From Ornithinimicrobium laminariae (GTDB lineage: Bacteria > Actinomycetota > Actinomycetes > Actinomycetales > Dermatophilaceae), in contig NZ_JAHZSU010000004.1 of the NCBI RefSeq assembly GCF_019457945.1, positions 1 to 64,000 of the forward strand: a DNA stretch of 64,000 bases. Direction: 5' to 3'. The notes beneath the pieces were generated by a model. That model saw only the letters and a program-made list of their open reading frames with translations. It did not search any database and was not told the DNA's origin. Every line of letters starts with the position of its first letter. Positions within the stretch are counted from its first letter, which is position 1. The position numbers and the translations under genes were made by a program. This document shows, piece by piece, positions 1 to 8,955 of the stretch.

Positions 1-270
1 AACAAACCCGTTTGCTACGCCAAATGGGGCAACCTGGCCAACTTTACTACCGCGCACCCTCACAGTCAAAAGCCACGTTCAACCCACCAAAACAGTGAGG
101 AACCACCAACTTCATCAACCCATGCCGTGTATGTAGCGAGACAAGACCAATCTCATCCACCAACCCCGGGACCAGCCAACCAAGCAAACCTGCTAGTTGT
201 CCGTGCCTCCCTGTCGGGCTGACAGATGAGAACACTACGGCCCGATCGGTTCGCCGTGCAAATCGGCTGG
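1..270. other. leading segment without a recognised gene
   Basis: I see no recognisable gene here. A 62-codon open frame on the minus strand (47-235) has no similarity I recognise and no good ribosome site. The first bases hold a short inverted repeat, CAAAC-CC-GTTTG. There is no tRNA-like fold. The segment may hold the end of a feature lying left of the window. Confidence 0.4.
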
Positions 271-570
271 TCAGGGGCTTTCTGGCGGCAACCAGGCACC
301 CAGAACGGGGGTCCAGGGATGAACATCAACGTGCGTCACGAGCCCTTCCCGCTGAAAGGGATCACCGTTCAACCGCGCACGGACACCTTCTGCATGTTCG
401 CCGCACAGGATGAGCAGCGCCCCAGGCTCGGAGGCCTTCAGGGGTCCGCTCAACAAGAGCTCACCATCGGCAACTAGGCCAGCGAGGAACTGGCGATGAG
501 CCGGCCGGTGAGTGTCGAGCGCTGCCGCGTCGTCCGCATAGACGTAGTTGACGGCAAAAATGTGAGTCAT
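271..570 (-). CDS. YciI family protein
   Basis: This 99-residue protein matches the YciI/YCII family of small dimeric ferredoxin-like proteins. The N-terminus MTHIFAVNYVYAD forms the first strand, followed by a histidine-rich helix (DTHRPAHRQFLAGL) and the LLLSGPL strand, the usual order of the family, at normal length. Some members are dehydrochlorinases or lactone isomerases; most have no assigned reaction. The ATG has a strong ribosome site (AAGGAG five bases upstream). It starts ten bases after the trans-sulfuration gene on the same strand, so it is probably the last gene of the CGNR regulator operon. Its substrate is unknown. Confidence 0.85.
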   Translation of the reverse strand: MTHIFAVNYVYADDAAALDTHRPAHRQFLAGLVADGELLLSGPLKASEPGALLILCGEHAEGVRARLNGDPFQREGLVTHVDVHPWTPVLGAWLPPESP

Positions 571-580
571 CCGGGTCTCC

Positions 581-1672
581 TTATGACTGGATTGCGTCGA
601 GTGCTGCGATCAGGTCACCCAGCAAGTCATCCGCGGATTCAATGCCGACGGAAAGTCGGATGAGCTCTTCAGGCACCGTGTGGACTTCCGCTGCGTGCCG
701 CCGGCGTCGCTCGATCTGTGATTCGACGCCGCCCAGGCTCGTGCTGTGCGTCCAGAGCGAGGTTGTCGCGCATACCGACTCAGCACCTGCCGCACCGCCG
801 GTGACTTCAATAGCAACGATGGCGCCGAACCCGGGATAGCGCACCCGGGTCACAGCTGGGTGGTCGGCAATGCCAGCAGCAATAGCGCGAGCGTTCTCGC
901 TGGCTCGCTCAACCCGCAGACTCAACGTGCGAATGCCGCGGAGCGCCAACCATGTCTCCATCGGCCCTGGAATCGCACCCCTGCTGCTCCGGTGAGCATG
1001 CAGTTGCGCTCCAAAGCGCTCTCCGGACTCGGTGTTCGGTGTGACAGTTGCCCCCATCACCAGATCCGAGTGGCCAGCCAAGTACTTCGTGACCGAGTGA
1101 ACGACGACGTCAGCACCCATCGACAGCGGCTGCTGCAATAGCGGCGTCGCGAAGGTGTTGTCGCACATCACCCAAGCACCACGCTCATGTGCTGCCTCGA
1201 TGAGCGCCGGCAGGTCGGCCACCTCAAGCATCGGGTTGGTTGGCGACTCGGCCACCAACGCGGTGGCCCCATCCAGGGCAGCAACGACGTCGCTCGTGTC
1301 GGAGATGTCGACGCGCCGCAGTTGAATCGCCCCGCTACTAGCTAGGTCATCCAATAAACCCGTCGTCCCGCTGTATGCGTGATGCGGCGCAACCACGACG
1401 CAACCGTGTGGCACTTGCGCCAGCACTGCAGCAATGGCGGCCATCCCGGACGCGAAGGCCAGAGCGCGACCTCCTTCGAGATCACCCAAAACGGCTTCTA
1501 GACCGGACCAGGATGGGTTGTCGACGCGCGCATAGTTGACGTCGCCATCGGCCACATAGGTCGAGGTGAACGTCACGGAGGGGTTCACCGCGGCTCCAGG
1601 CGCGTGGGCCGGGCGCCCCAGGGACACCACGCGGGTGGACGGGCTCAAACCAGCAGAATCTTGCACGCTCAC
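581..1672 (-). CDS. PLP-dependent trans-sulfuration enzyme (cystathionine gamma-synthase/lyase family)
   Basis: A 363-residue fold-type-I PLP enzyme of the Cys/Met metabolism family, which makes or breaks C-gamma-S bonds in homoserine-derived substrates. Visible are the phosphate-binding segment FASGMAAIAAVL, the aspartate-containing MCDNTFATPLLQQP, and the PLP lysine motif SVTKYLAGHSD. Length is slightly below the usual 380-400. The GTG start overlaps the stop of the upstream CGNR gene as GTGA, so translation is probably coupled. The sequence cannot decide between synthase, lyase and O-acetylhomoserine sulfhydrylase activity. Its linkage to a CGNR regulator rather than to met genes suggests a specialised role. 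Confidence 0.88.
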   Translation of the reverse strand: MSVQDSAGLSPSTRVVSLGRPAHAPGAAVNPSVTFTSTYVADGDVNYARVDNPSWSGLEAVLGDLEGGRALAFASGMAAIAAVLAQVPHGCVVVAPHHAYSGTTGLLDDLASSGAIQLRRVDISDTSDVVAALDGATALVAESPTNPMLEVADLPALIEAAHERGAWVMCDNTFATPLLQQPLSMGADVVVHSVTKYLAGHSDLVMGATVTPNTESGERFGAQLHAHRSSRGAIPGPMETWLALRGIRTLSLRVERASENARAIAAGIADHPAVTRVRYPGFGAIVAIEVTGGAAGAESVCATTSLWTHSTSLGGVESQIERRRRHAAEVHTVPEELIRLSVGIESADDLLGDLIAALDAIQS

Positions 1673-2214
1673 TCTTCGCTTTCTTCGCTCTGTCGCGCCC
1701 GGTATGCCGCAGCCGCGACCCGATTGCTACACGTCGTCCCGCAAAATCTACGCGACCGGTTGCGGGATAGATCCACGTAGACATTGTCACAGTCCTCTGC
1801 GTCACATGTCTCGAGCCTGCTGCGCTCACCGGCACGCATCACATCGATCAAAGCCATTGCCGCTTCGACCGCCATCCGAATTGCTAGCGGGCTCTCCTGT
1901 GTCGTGGCATGCGGATGCCAGTCGAACTCATCGTGGCGCACTAACTGCGGCAAGGCTTTTCCTTCGCGAAGCAGTGTGTTGATGCCCTCTGCTTGCTCCA
2001 CCTCGTCGGCTAGCCAAATCGCGCGCAACCGTGGGCGCAGAGCACGCACTTGCTTCAGCTCCGCGGCATCTCCTGCAAAGAAGCCAGTCCATCGGTGTTG
2101 CCGCACGAGGTCAGCGAGATCAGCCAACGTCGTCAAGGTATCGGGCTCAGACGCTGTGTTGATCAGCACTTCTGCAGCGACGAGAGCGTCTTCCGTGTCA
2201 TGAGCAAACTGCAC
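1669..2214 (-). CDS. CGNR zinc-finger / ABATE-domain putative regulator
   Basis: This 181-residue protein has an N-terminal helical ABATE-like region and a C-terminal CGNR-type zinc finger, here with Cys at CDAEDC and in RRFCGTTCSNRVAAAAYR. The family is predicted to bind stress-related ligands and DNA; few members have been studied. The GTG start at 2214 is chosen because AGGAG lies five bases upstream. The gene is divergent from an EamA exporter and coupled by GTGA to the trans-sulfuration gene, so it probably regulates one or both. That role is inferred from position. Confidence 0.82.
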   Translation of the reverse strand: MQFAHDTEDALVAAEVLINTASEPDTLTTLADLADLVRQHRWTGFFAGDAAELKQVRALRPRLRAIWLADEVEQAEGINTLLREGKALPQLVRHDEFDWHPHATTQESPLAIRMAVEAAMALIDVMRAGERSRLETCDAEDCDNVYVDLSRNRSRRFCGTTCSNRVAAAAYRARQSEESEE

Positions 2215-2327
2215 TTTGACTCCTGATGGGTAGATGGCTTAGCGTCAGGAGTGTAAGTGCTGTTGACTCATGACGACTAAGTTCTTCTGTTCCCAGCATC
2301 CCCCATACCTCGAAGGGAGGACCACCC
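2215..2327. promoter_or_regulatory. divergent intergenic region, CGNR regulator / EamA exporter
   Basis: These 113 bases separate two outward-facing genes and must hold both promoters. A TTGACT hexamer at 2263-2268 could be a -35 element for the exporter, but no convincing -10 element follows. The ribosome site of the exporter, GAAGGGAGG at 2312-2320, is strong. I see no clear palindrome. Confidence 0.4.
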
Positions 2328-3281
2328 ATGGACCGCACGATGCGCACCGGCCTGGCCCTAGCACTCATCTCCGCAGCAACCTTTGGCACGTCAGGAGCTC
2401 TCGGCAAACCACTGATGGAGTCGGGCTGGAGCCCAGTTGCCGCCGTGACCGCCCGTGTCTTGATCGGGTCGATCCTCCTGGCGATCCCGGCCGCATTCGC
2501 CATGCGCGGTCACTGGGGCAGTCTGCGTCACGGCTGGAGCCCCATCCTGCTATTCGGCATGTTTGCCGTGGCTTTGGCCCAGGTCGCCTTCTACCAAGCA
2601 GTTCAGTACATCCCGGTTGGCGTCGCTCTCTTGCTGGAGTACCTCGGCATTATCGTGGTCGTCGGCTACCTGTGGTTGCGTCACGGGCAACGGCCCCGCC
2701 CGTTAACCGTCCTGGGCTCCGGCCTGGCGCTCATGGGCCTGGTCCTCATCCTCGACGTCTTTGGCGCCATGGCTATTGACGTGCGCGGTGTGCTCTGGGG
2801 CCTACTGGCGGCTGTCGGCCTCGCGTCATACTTTGTGATCTCCGGTGACGACCGCTCCGGCGTCCCCCCAGTTGCCGTTGCCACCGGTGGTTTGATGGTC
2901 GGCGCGCTCGGCCTGATTTTGGCCAGCGCGTTGGGGTTGGCGTCGTTTGAGTGGAGCACCAACGACGTCCCGTTAGCTGGCACCGAAGTGCCCGTCTGGG
3001 TCCCCTTGGCTGGCATCGGCGTCTTCGCAGCAGCCCTCGCGTATGCGTTTGGCGTGGCTGGCGCTCGTCGACTCGGCTCTAAGTTGGCCTCGTTCGTCGG
3101 ATTGACCGAGGTGATGTTCTCGGTGCTGTTTGCTTGGGCGCTGCTTGGTGAACTTCCAAGCGTGATGCAACTGCTTGGCGGAGCATTCATCGTGGCTGGC
3201 GTTGTCGCCGTTAAGGCTGATGAGCGCCCCGAGCCGACGGTCGAATCGAGCGAGGAAGCACCAGTCCTCACCGCCGCGTGA
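2328..3281 (+). CDS. EamA/DMT family transporter
   Basis: A 317-residue member of the drug/metabolite transporter superfamily with the usual ten membrane segments in two EamA repeats, each beginning with a small-residue-rich helix (ALISAATFGTSGALGKP in the first, ALLAAVGLASYFVISG in the second). Members export amino acids, their derivatives or other small metabolites through the plasma membrane. The ATG is preceded by GAAGGGAGG at good spacing. The stop overlaps the start of the next exporter as GTGA, so the two pumps probably form an operon. The neighbouring trans-sulfuration enzyme makes a sulfur amino-acid derivative a reasonable but unproven cargo. Confidence 0.88.
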   Translation: MDRTMRTGLALALISAATFGTSGALGKPLMESGWSPVAAVTARVLIGSILLAIPAAFAMRGHWGSLRHGWSPILLFGMFAVALAQVAFYQAVQYIPVGVALLLEYLGIIVVVGYLWLRHGQRPRPLTVLGSGLALMGLVLILDVFGAMAIDVRGVLWGLLAAVGLASYFVISGDDRSGVPPVAVATGGLMVGALGLILASALGLASFEWSTNDVPLAGTEVPVWVPLAGIGVFAAALAYAFGVAGARRLGSKLASFVGLTEVMFSVLFAWALLGELPSVMQLLGGAFIVAGVVAVKADERPEPTVESSEEAPVLTAA

Positions 3282-4606
3282 GCGAGGTCACGAAATGCCC
3301 CAGTGGCGTTGAAGGTTCAAATACTGTGCCCTTTCAAGAATCTTCAACGCCCCACGCGACTGGCCCCTCGGCCAGTTCGGAATCGATGACCCCAGTGCGT
3401 GAACCGTCCCGCCTGTCCCGTCTGCTGCTCTTTGGCGCTCTCGTCGCCATCGGCCCGCTGACGATCGACATGTACCTCGCGGCTTTCCCCACCATCGTTT
3501 CCGACCTCAACACCACCGAGTCCGCAGTTCAGTTGACGCTGACTGCCACCTTGATCGGCTTGGCGCTAGGGCAATTGACGATTGGGGCTATCTCCGACGC
3601 CGTGGGGCGGCGGATTCCGCTGATCACAGCACTGTCGGCTTTCGTGCTGGTCTCGGTGTCTATCACCGCCGCCGACTCGATCGACTCCCTCATCATTTTG
3701 CGGTTCCTGCAGGGCTTTACGGCGGCTGCAGGCATGGTGCTCAGCCAGGCCATGGTGCGCGACTTGTATTCGGGCTCCGTGATGGCGACCTTTATCTCGC
3801 GCCTGTTCCTCATCGTGGGCGTCGCCCCGATCTTGGCGCCCAGCATTGGCGCACAGTTCTTGCACTTCTTTGAATGGCACTCGATCTTCTGGGGCCTGGC
3901 CATCTTTGGCCTCGTATTGGTTGGCCTGTCGCTTTTCATGGTCAAGGAGACGCTTCCGACCGAGCGTCGCTCAGCCAAGGGCCCTAAGCCCGTCATCGCC
4001 TCATATGGCGTGCTGGCCCGGGACCGCCGCTATGTCGGCTTGGTCTTGACCGCGGCCACCGCAATGGGCGCTTTGTTTGCCTACATCTCCAGCGCACCGT
4101 TCATCTTCCAGGACCTCTACGGCATGAGCACCCAGGAGTATGCGCTGGTGTTCGCCGCGGGAGCGGGCTCGCTGACCATCACGAGCCAGATCAACGGCTC
4201 GCTGGTCAAGCGCTATCACCCGGCCAACATCATGCGCATTGCTTTGCCGGTTGGCGTTGTCGTGGCGGTAGCCCTGCTGATCGCCTCGCTCCTTGACCTT
4301 GGTGTTGTCTCCACTGTCATCGGCGTCATGGCAATCATGGGCGTCGTGGGCTTCATCATGCCGAACTCGCCGGTCATCGCCTTGAACGACCACGCTCGTC
4401 GCGCCGGTGCTGCAGCCGCAGTGTTGGGCGCAAGCAACTTTGTCTTCGGCGCCATCATTGCCCCGATCTCCGGCGCCTTTGGTGCCGCGAGCCCAGTCAC
4501 GATGGCGGGCGTGATGGTCGGTTGTTTGAGCGCTTCGACGTTCTTCTACTGGACGCTGGCACGGCCTAAAGACATCGTCGCCACCATGGAGTGGGAGCGC
4601 GCTTAG
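3278..4606 (+). CDS. Bcr/CflA family MFS multidrug efflux transporter
   Basis: A 442-residue major facilitator protein with twelve membrane segments. The first, LLLFGALVAIGPLTIDMYLA, with the following AFPTIVSDLNTT, is typical of Bcr/CflA drug:proton antiporters, and the loop-2 motif is present as GAISDAVGRRIPL. The GTG start overlaps the EamA stop. It gives an unusually long, poorly conserved head of about 45 residues, so a later start (for example GTG near 3326) is possible. A rho-independent terminator follows. It probably pumps out toxic compounds; its substrates cannot be read from the sequence. Confidence 0.88.
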   Translation: MSEVTKCPSGVEGSNTVPFQESSTPHATGPSASSESMTPVREPSRLSRLLLFGALVAIGPLTIDMYLAAFPTIVSDLNTTESAVQLTLTATLIGLALGQLTIGAISDAVGRRIPLITALSAFVLVSVSITAADSIDSLIILRFLQGFTAAAGMVLSQAMVRDLYSGSVMATFISRLFLIVGVAPILAPSIGAQFLHFFEWHSIFWGLAIFGLVLVGLSLFMVKETLPTERRSAKGPKPVIASYGVLARDRRYVGLVLTAATAMGALFAYISSAPFIFQDLYGMSTQEYALVFAAGAGSLTITSQINGSLVKRYHPANIMRIALPVGVVVAVALLIASLLDLGVVSTVIGVMAIMGVVGFIMPNSPVIALNDHARRAGAAAAVLGASNFVFGAIIAPISGAFGAASPVTMAGVMVGCLSASTFFYWTLARPKDIVATMEWERA

Positions 4607-4631
4607 CCCTTCCGGCCCAAACGGCACCGAT

Positions 4632-4665
4632 AAAGCCCCTCGTCAGTTTGCTGACGTGGGGCTTT
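4632..4665. terminator. bidirectional terminator between bcr-like and marR-like genes
   Basis: The arms AAAGCCCC-T-CGTCAG and CTGACG-T-GGGGCTTT enclose a TTTG loop, with one T-T mismatch. A-rich and T-rich flanks on both sides let it serve both convergent genes. It overlaps the last codons of the MarR gene. Confidence 0.85.
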
Positions 4666-5134
4666 CGTCGTTCCCGTTCCCGGCGGCCTCTCCCCGAGAC
4701 GCGATAGCCAAGAGCTGAGAGAAAATCCGGTGCAAGTGTGCGACGTCGGCCACTGGCAACTCACGCAGGAGCGCGTCTCGCTGGATTCGGCCGGCAGCAT
4801 CGAGTTGCACCAACACGTCAACGCCGTGCTCGCTCAGCGTCAGCATCACCCGTCGGCGATCGCTCTGGTCCGGCGTGCGAGCAACCAGGCCCTTCACAAC
4901 AAGTCGATCAATGAGGCCACTGACAGTCGGTGTCGATATCTCGAGCAGATCCGCCAAGACTTGCCCCGTCATACCCGTGGCGCCGTGCAGCAGACCCAGT
5001 GTCTGCAACTGCCGCAGGGTCAGGTCGCTAGGGTAGGCGATCGCTCCGGCCTGACGCAGCATGACGCTGCGTAGTTGCTGCTCAACGGATGCCAAGTCGG
5101 CTTCGAGTTGAGCACGGCTCACATTCTCCGACAA
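4643..5134 (-). CDS. MarR family transcriptional regulator
   Basis: A 163-residue winged-helix regulator. The recognition helix region (VLADLLEISTPTVSGLIDRL) is followed by the wing ARTPDQSDRRRVMLTLSEHG, the MarR hallmark with conserved D and R residues. Length is normal. The start is TTG at 5134, with GGAG eight bases upstream; an in-frame GTG four codons later is an alternative. The gene is divergent from an RND exporter, and two palindromes lie between them. By family precedent it represses the exporter and itself until a ligand binds. Confidence 0.88.
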   Translation of the reverse strand: MSENVSRAQLEADLASVEQQLRSVMLRQAGAIAYPSDLTLRQLQTLGLLHGATGMTGQVLADLLEISTPTVSGLIDRLVVKGLVARTPDQSDRRRVMLTLSEHGVDVLVQLDAAGRIQRDALLRELPVADVAHLHRIFSQLLAIASRGEAAGNGNDESPTSAN

Positions 5135-5180
5135 GGCGTCTGCTCCATTTCATCCTGGTGGATTCACACTGAGACTTTGA

Positions 5181-5214
5181 TTAGCCTCAGGCTAACCATT
5201 AGGTGCATACTAAT
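5181..5214. promoter_or_regulatory. two palindromes, probable MarR operator
   Basis: TTAGCCT-C-AGGCTAA at 5181-5195 is a perfect 7-1-7 inverted repeat. ATTAG-N7-CTAAT at 5198-5214 is a second perfect repeat. Both lie between the divergent MarR and RND genes and have the size and A/T-ended form usual for MarR operators. Binding here would cover both promoters. The assignment is inference from position and symmetry. Confidence 0.65.
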
Positions 5215-5253
5215 GCTGAAGATACCGTGTCCGCACCACGCGAGGATCCCTCG

Positions 5254-8200
5254 ATGACAAAACTGACGATGTTTAGCGTGCGCAACCGCGCCCTCATCGC
5301 CTTGACCACCCTCTTCGCAATTTTTGCTGGCCTGTGGTCGGCAAATGTGCTGCCCCGAGAGCTCTTCCCGTCGCTGCAGTTCCCCGTCCTAGTTGTTGCC
5401 ACGCCAGTCCCGGGAGCCAGTGCCGCCGTTGTCGAAGAGCAAGTAACCGGGCCGATGGAGGATGCCGCCCAAGGGATCCCTGGCCTCGTCGAGGTCCAGT
5501 CGACCTCTAGCGATGGATTCTCCGCGGTGACCCTTGAGTTGGACTACGGCACCGACCTTGGCGCCGCTCAGACCAACCTGCAGCGTCAGATCTTTTCGGT
5601 GCAGAACCTGCCGGATGACGCCACCCCCTCGGTCTTCGCGGGAAACATCGACGACTTCCCCATCATTCAGCTTTCGGCAACCGGTGGTGAGGACCCCGCT
5701 GACCTGGTGCGCCGACTCAACGAACTGGTGATTCCCGACCTCGAGGAACTCGATGGCGTGCGTGGAGTCCAGTTGACCGGTGTGGCCACGCAGGTGGTCA
5801 GCGTCGACCTGGACGAAGAGGCTGCCACTGAGGCTGGCGTAAACGCCGGCACCGTTGCTTCCGTGCTGCAGGCCAACGGCGTTGTCAGCAATGCGGGCAC
5901 TGTGCTGGACGGCGACACCGAGTTGCCCGTGCAGGTCGGCACCCGGTTGACCTCCGTCGACGACATCGCCAACCTGCCAGTCGTTGCTCCCGCATCCGCC
6001 AGCGCGCCAACCGCTCCTGATGCGGCCGAGGCTGCTGAGCCGGATGCTGCACCCGCAGCCGCTCCGTTGCTGGGCGACATCGCGGCGGTGGAATTGCGCG
6101 ATCAGGAAGCCACGGCATACACCCGCACGAATGGCGAGCCCAGCGTTGGCTTGCAGATCACGAAAACGCCAGACGGCAATGCCGTTGACATCTCTAACGC
6201 TCTTGATGAGTTGATCCCGGAGTTGGAGTCACTGCTTGACGGTGGCGAATTGACCATCGTGTTTGACCAGGCCCCGTTCATTGAGCAGTCGATTGAGGAC
6301 CTCACCACCGAGGGCCTGCTCGGCCTCACCTTCGCCATCTTGGTGGTGCTGGTGTTCTTGCTCTCGGTGCGGTTGACCCTCGTCACGGCGCTGTCGATCC
6401 CGCTGTCGCTGCTGATCGCCTTGCTGGGTCTGCAGATCGCCGGCTATTCGCTCAACATCCTGACGCTCGGTGCCTTGACTATTGCCATTGGTCGAGTCGT
6501 TGACGACTCCATCGTGGTCATCGAAAACATCAAGCGGCACATCGCTCGAGGCGGAGACCGGCTCACTGCCATCGTCGACGCTGTGCGTGAAGTGGCCGGG
6601 GCAATCACCTCTGCTACCGCCGCAACGGTTGCGGTCTTCCTGCCGCTTGGCTTGGTCAGCGGCCAGGTCGGCGAGCTCTTCCGTCCGTTTGCGTTCACGG
6701 TGGCGATTGCCATGATTGCGTCACTGTTTGTGGCGCTGACCATTGTCCCCGTGCTGGGCTACTGGTTCTTGGGCCGCAGCGGCGGAGCATCGCAAAAGGA
6801 CTTGGACCGGGAAGAAGACGCACCGGACAAGTTGCAGAAGGCCTACTTGCCCGTTTTGACGCGCTCTCTGGCGCACCCAGTCATCACGCTGGCGGTGGCT
6901 GGTCTGGTCTTGGCTGGGACGGTCGGGGCAGGCACGTTGCTGAAGACGGACTTCATCGGCAGCGCCGACGGCGACACCCTGACAGCCACCATCACCTTGC
7001 CTACCGGCACTGAGTTGGCTTCGACCGATGAGACCGCTCGCGAAGTTGAAGCCTGGTTGGGCGAGCAGGACGAAGTTGAGTCCTACCAGTCGACCGTCGG
7101 AACCAGTGGTGGCATCGAAGCCGTCTTCCTCGGCGGCGGCAGCAATGCGGCCACCGTGGCCATCACCCTGGTCGAAGACTCCGACGGCGCCGGCTTCGCG
7201 CAGGCGTTTGAGGATGAGGCACCCGTTCCCAGCGATGCCAATGTCGCTGTCACTGGCGCACAGCAGCAGCCCGGCTCCTCCAACCTGGAGGTCGTGGTCA
7301 GCGCTGCCGACTCAGATGACTTGATGACCACAGCTGCGCAGGTCGTCGATGTGGTTGAAGAAGTTGGCGGCACTGATGTGACGAATAACCTCGCTGACAC
7401 CGTGCCCTCTTTGCGCGTCACTGTTGACCGTGAAGCCGCGGCCGCCGCTGGCCTGACCGAAACCCAGATCGGGCAGATCGTTAGCTCGGCCTCGACCGGC
7501 AGCACCGTTGGCCAGGTTGAGTTGGGTGCCGACACCTATCTGGTCAACGTCTCTCAAGGCGAAGCCCCGGAGACAGTGGCCGACCTGGAGGGACTCGTCA
7601 TCGGTGCATCACCCGCCGGTGCGTTGACCCTGGATGACGTCGCTGATGTGGAGTCTGTGGAGGAATTAGTTCGGATCACCCGCATCGATGGCCAGCGCAG
7701 CGCTTCGATCACCGCAGTCCCCACTGGCGACAACTTGGGCGCGCTGACGGCCGACCTCACTCAGCGCCTAGCTGAGTTGGATGTGCCCGAGGGCGTGACC
7801 GTTGAGCTTGGTGGCGTTAGCGCAGACCAGGAAGACGCCTTCGCCAGCCTGGGTCTAGCACTGCTAGCGGCTATTGCGATCGTTTATCTGGTCATGGTGG
7901 CGACCTTCAACAGCCTGCTGCAGCCAATACTGCTGCTGGTCTCGGTGCCATTTGCGGCAACGGGCTCGCTGGTCATGCTGCTGATCACTGGCACCCCGTT
8001 GGATGTCGCGGCCATGATCGGCATGTTGATGCTCATCGGTGTGGTGGTCACGAATGCGATTGTTTTGATCGACCTGATCAACCAGTACCGCTCTCGTGGG
8101 TATGGCATCCACGAGGCCGTCGTTGAAGGTGCCCGACACCGTTTCCGCCCCATTCTGATGACCGCATTGGCGACGATCTTTGCATTGACTCCGATGGCGC

Positions 8201-8412
8201 TCGCGGTCACTGGCGGTGGAGCCTTCATCTCGCAGCCACTCGCGATCGTGGTGATTGGTGGCCTGATTAGCTCAACAGCACTGACCTTGATCTTGGTCCC
8301 CGTGTTGTATGAGTTGGTCGAGCGAGCCAAGGAAAAGGTTGCCGAGCGCCGCATCGCTCGTCGCGGCAAGCACGAAGCGAGCGAGGACGACAGCGCTCCA
8401 GCCACGGCCTAA
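5254..8412 (+). CDS. RND superfamily efflux permease (AcrB/HAE1-like)
   Basis: This is a 1052-residue RND proton-driven exporter with the duplicated AcrB layout: a first membrane helix, a large extracytoplasmic domain, a six-helix block, a second large domain and a second block. The proton-relay aspartate pair is visible in AIGRVVDDSIVVIENIKRH. The first large loop carries an Ala/Pro-rich insert (SASAPTAPDAAEAAEPD). The ATG at 5254 has GAGGA upstream; an in-frame GTG at 5203 lies inside the second palindrome and is less likely. No membrane-fusion or outer-membrane partner is adjacent, as expected in a Gram-positive. Control by the divergent MarR protein is likely. The substrate is unknown. 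Confidence 0.9.
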   Translation: MTKLTMFSVRNRALIALTTLFAIFAGLWSANVLPRELFPSLQFPVLVVATPVPGASAAVVEEQVTGPMEDAAQGIPGLVEVQSTSSDGFSAVTLELDYGTDLGAAQTNLQRQIFSVQNLPDDATPSVFAGNIDDFPIIQLSATGGEDPADLVRRLNELVIPDLEELDGVRGVQLTGVATQVVSVDLDEEAATEAGVNAGTVASVLQANGVVSNAGTVLDGDTELPVQVGTRLTSVDDIANLPVVAPASASAPTAPDAAEAAEPDAAPAAAPLLGDIAAVELRDQEATAYTRTNGEPSVGLQITKTPDGNAVDISNALDELIPELESLLDGGELTIVFDQAPFIEQSIEDLTTEGLLGLTFAILVVLVFLLSVRLTLVTALSIPLSLLIALLGLQIAGYSLNILTLGALTIAIGRVVDDSIVVIENIKRHIARGGDRLTAIVDAVREVAGAITSATAATVAVFLPLGLVSGQVGELFRPFAFTVAIAMIASLFVALTIVPVLGYWFLGRSGGASQKDLDREEDAPDKLQKAYLPVLTRSLAHPVITLAVAGLVLAGTVGAGTLLKTDFIGSADGDTLTATITLPTGTELASTDETAREVEAWLGEQDEVESYQSTVGTSGGIEAVFLGGGSNAATVAITLVEDSDGAGFAQAFEDEAPVPSDANVAVTGAQQQPGSSNLEVVVSAADSDDLMTTAAQVVDVVEEVGGTDVTNNLADTVPSLRVTVDREAAAAAGLTETQIGQIVSSASTGSTVGQVELGADTYLVNVSQGEAPETVADLEGLVIGASPAGALTLDDVADVESVEELVRITRIDGQRSASITAVPTGDNLGALTADLTQRLAELDVPEGVTVELGGVSADQEDAFASLGLALLAAIAIVYLVMVATFNSLLQPILLLVSVPFAATGSLVMLLITGTPLDVAAMIGMLMLIGVVVTNAIVLIDLINQYRSRGYGIHEAVVEGARHRFRPILMTALATIFALTPMALAVTGGGAFISQPLAIVVIGGLISSTALTLILVPVLYELVERAKEKVAERRIARRGKHEASEDDSAPATA

Positions 8413-8430
8413 ACACCTGAAGGATAACTA

Positions 8431-8879
8431 GTGGCAGAGCCTCACCTCATGTGGGGCTCTGGCACGAAATTGCACGGATGCCCATGCGTTTCCCAGGCTG
8501 ACGTCACGGTCTCAACGGTTGGGTATTGGGTGCAGGGCGACGGCAGCGTTGGGGTTCGCAACACCGCCATCCGTGGCGATGAGACCGACGCCACGGCTGG
8601 TGGCTTAGCCGTCCCCGCTGAGGGTGCGCAGGAAACCGATAATCGGCTCATCGCGGCAACTACACCATCATCCGACTTGAGGACGACTACTCGATAGCTC
8701 TCTTGGGCACCCCCGACCGCAAGTCGGTGTGGCTGCTGGCGCGACAAGGACGCTTTTGCCTCAACGCTGGCAGCGAACACGTCGAGACGGCCAGAGAGCA
8801 CGGCTTTGATGTCGACCGGCTCCTCGTCGCTGACTGGGACAACCGCGTGACGTTGGAAGAATCCCGCGACAACGACTGA
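8431..8879 (+). pseudogene. frameshifted lipocalin (Blc-like) relic
   Basis: Three frames together spell a bacterial lipocalin. GLWHEIARMPMRF (from about 8451) is the conserved first strand. The next frame gives QADVTVSTVGYWVQGDGSVG and VRNTAIRG. A third gives GNYTIIRLEDDYSIALLGTP, SVWLLAR and REHGFDVDRLL, matching the Blc C-terminal half. At least two frameshifts, plus probable small losses near 8450 and 8655, prevent translation as one protein. The span of about 149 codons is nearly full length, and a GTG start with AAGGA upstream survives. The gene is probably recently broken; sequencing indels are the alternative. The family binds lipids or hydrophobic ligands. Confidence 0.8.
8435..8461 (+). 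terminator. possible hairpin after the RND gene
   Basis: CAGAGCC-TCAC and GTGG-GGCTCTG form an eleven-pair stem (one G-U) with a five-base loop just after the RND stop codon. No T-run follows, and the hairpin lies inside the start of the lipocalin relic, so a terminator role is uncertain. Confidence 0.3.
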
Positions 8880-8892
8880 CCTAGAACGATGA

Positions 8893-8930
8893 GATGAGGC
8901 CCGCCCGGGTATGTCCGGGCGGGCCTCATC
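8893..8930. terminator. strong bidirectional terminator
   Basis: A perfect sixteen-pair stem, GATGAGGCCCGCCCGG against CCGGGCGGGCCTCATC, encloses GTATGT. It lies between the end of the lipocalin relic (plus) and the end of zwf (minus) and can terminate both. Confidence 0.88.
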
Positions 8931-8955
8931 TGTTGAGTCGTGGTCGGTGAAGACC

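Noticed and set aside
47..235. 62-codon minus-strand open frame
   Set aside because: No recognisable similarity, no good ribosome site and poor codon bias; probably chance.
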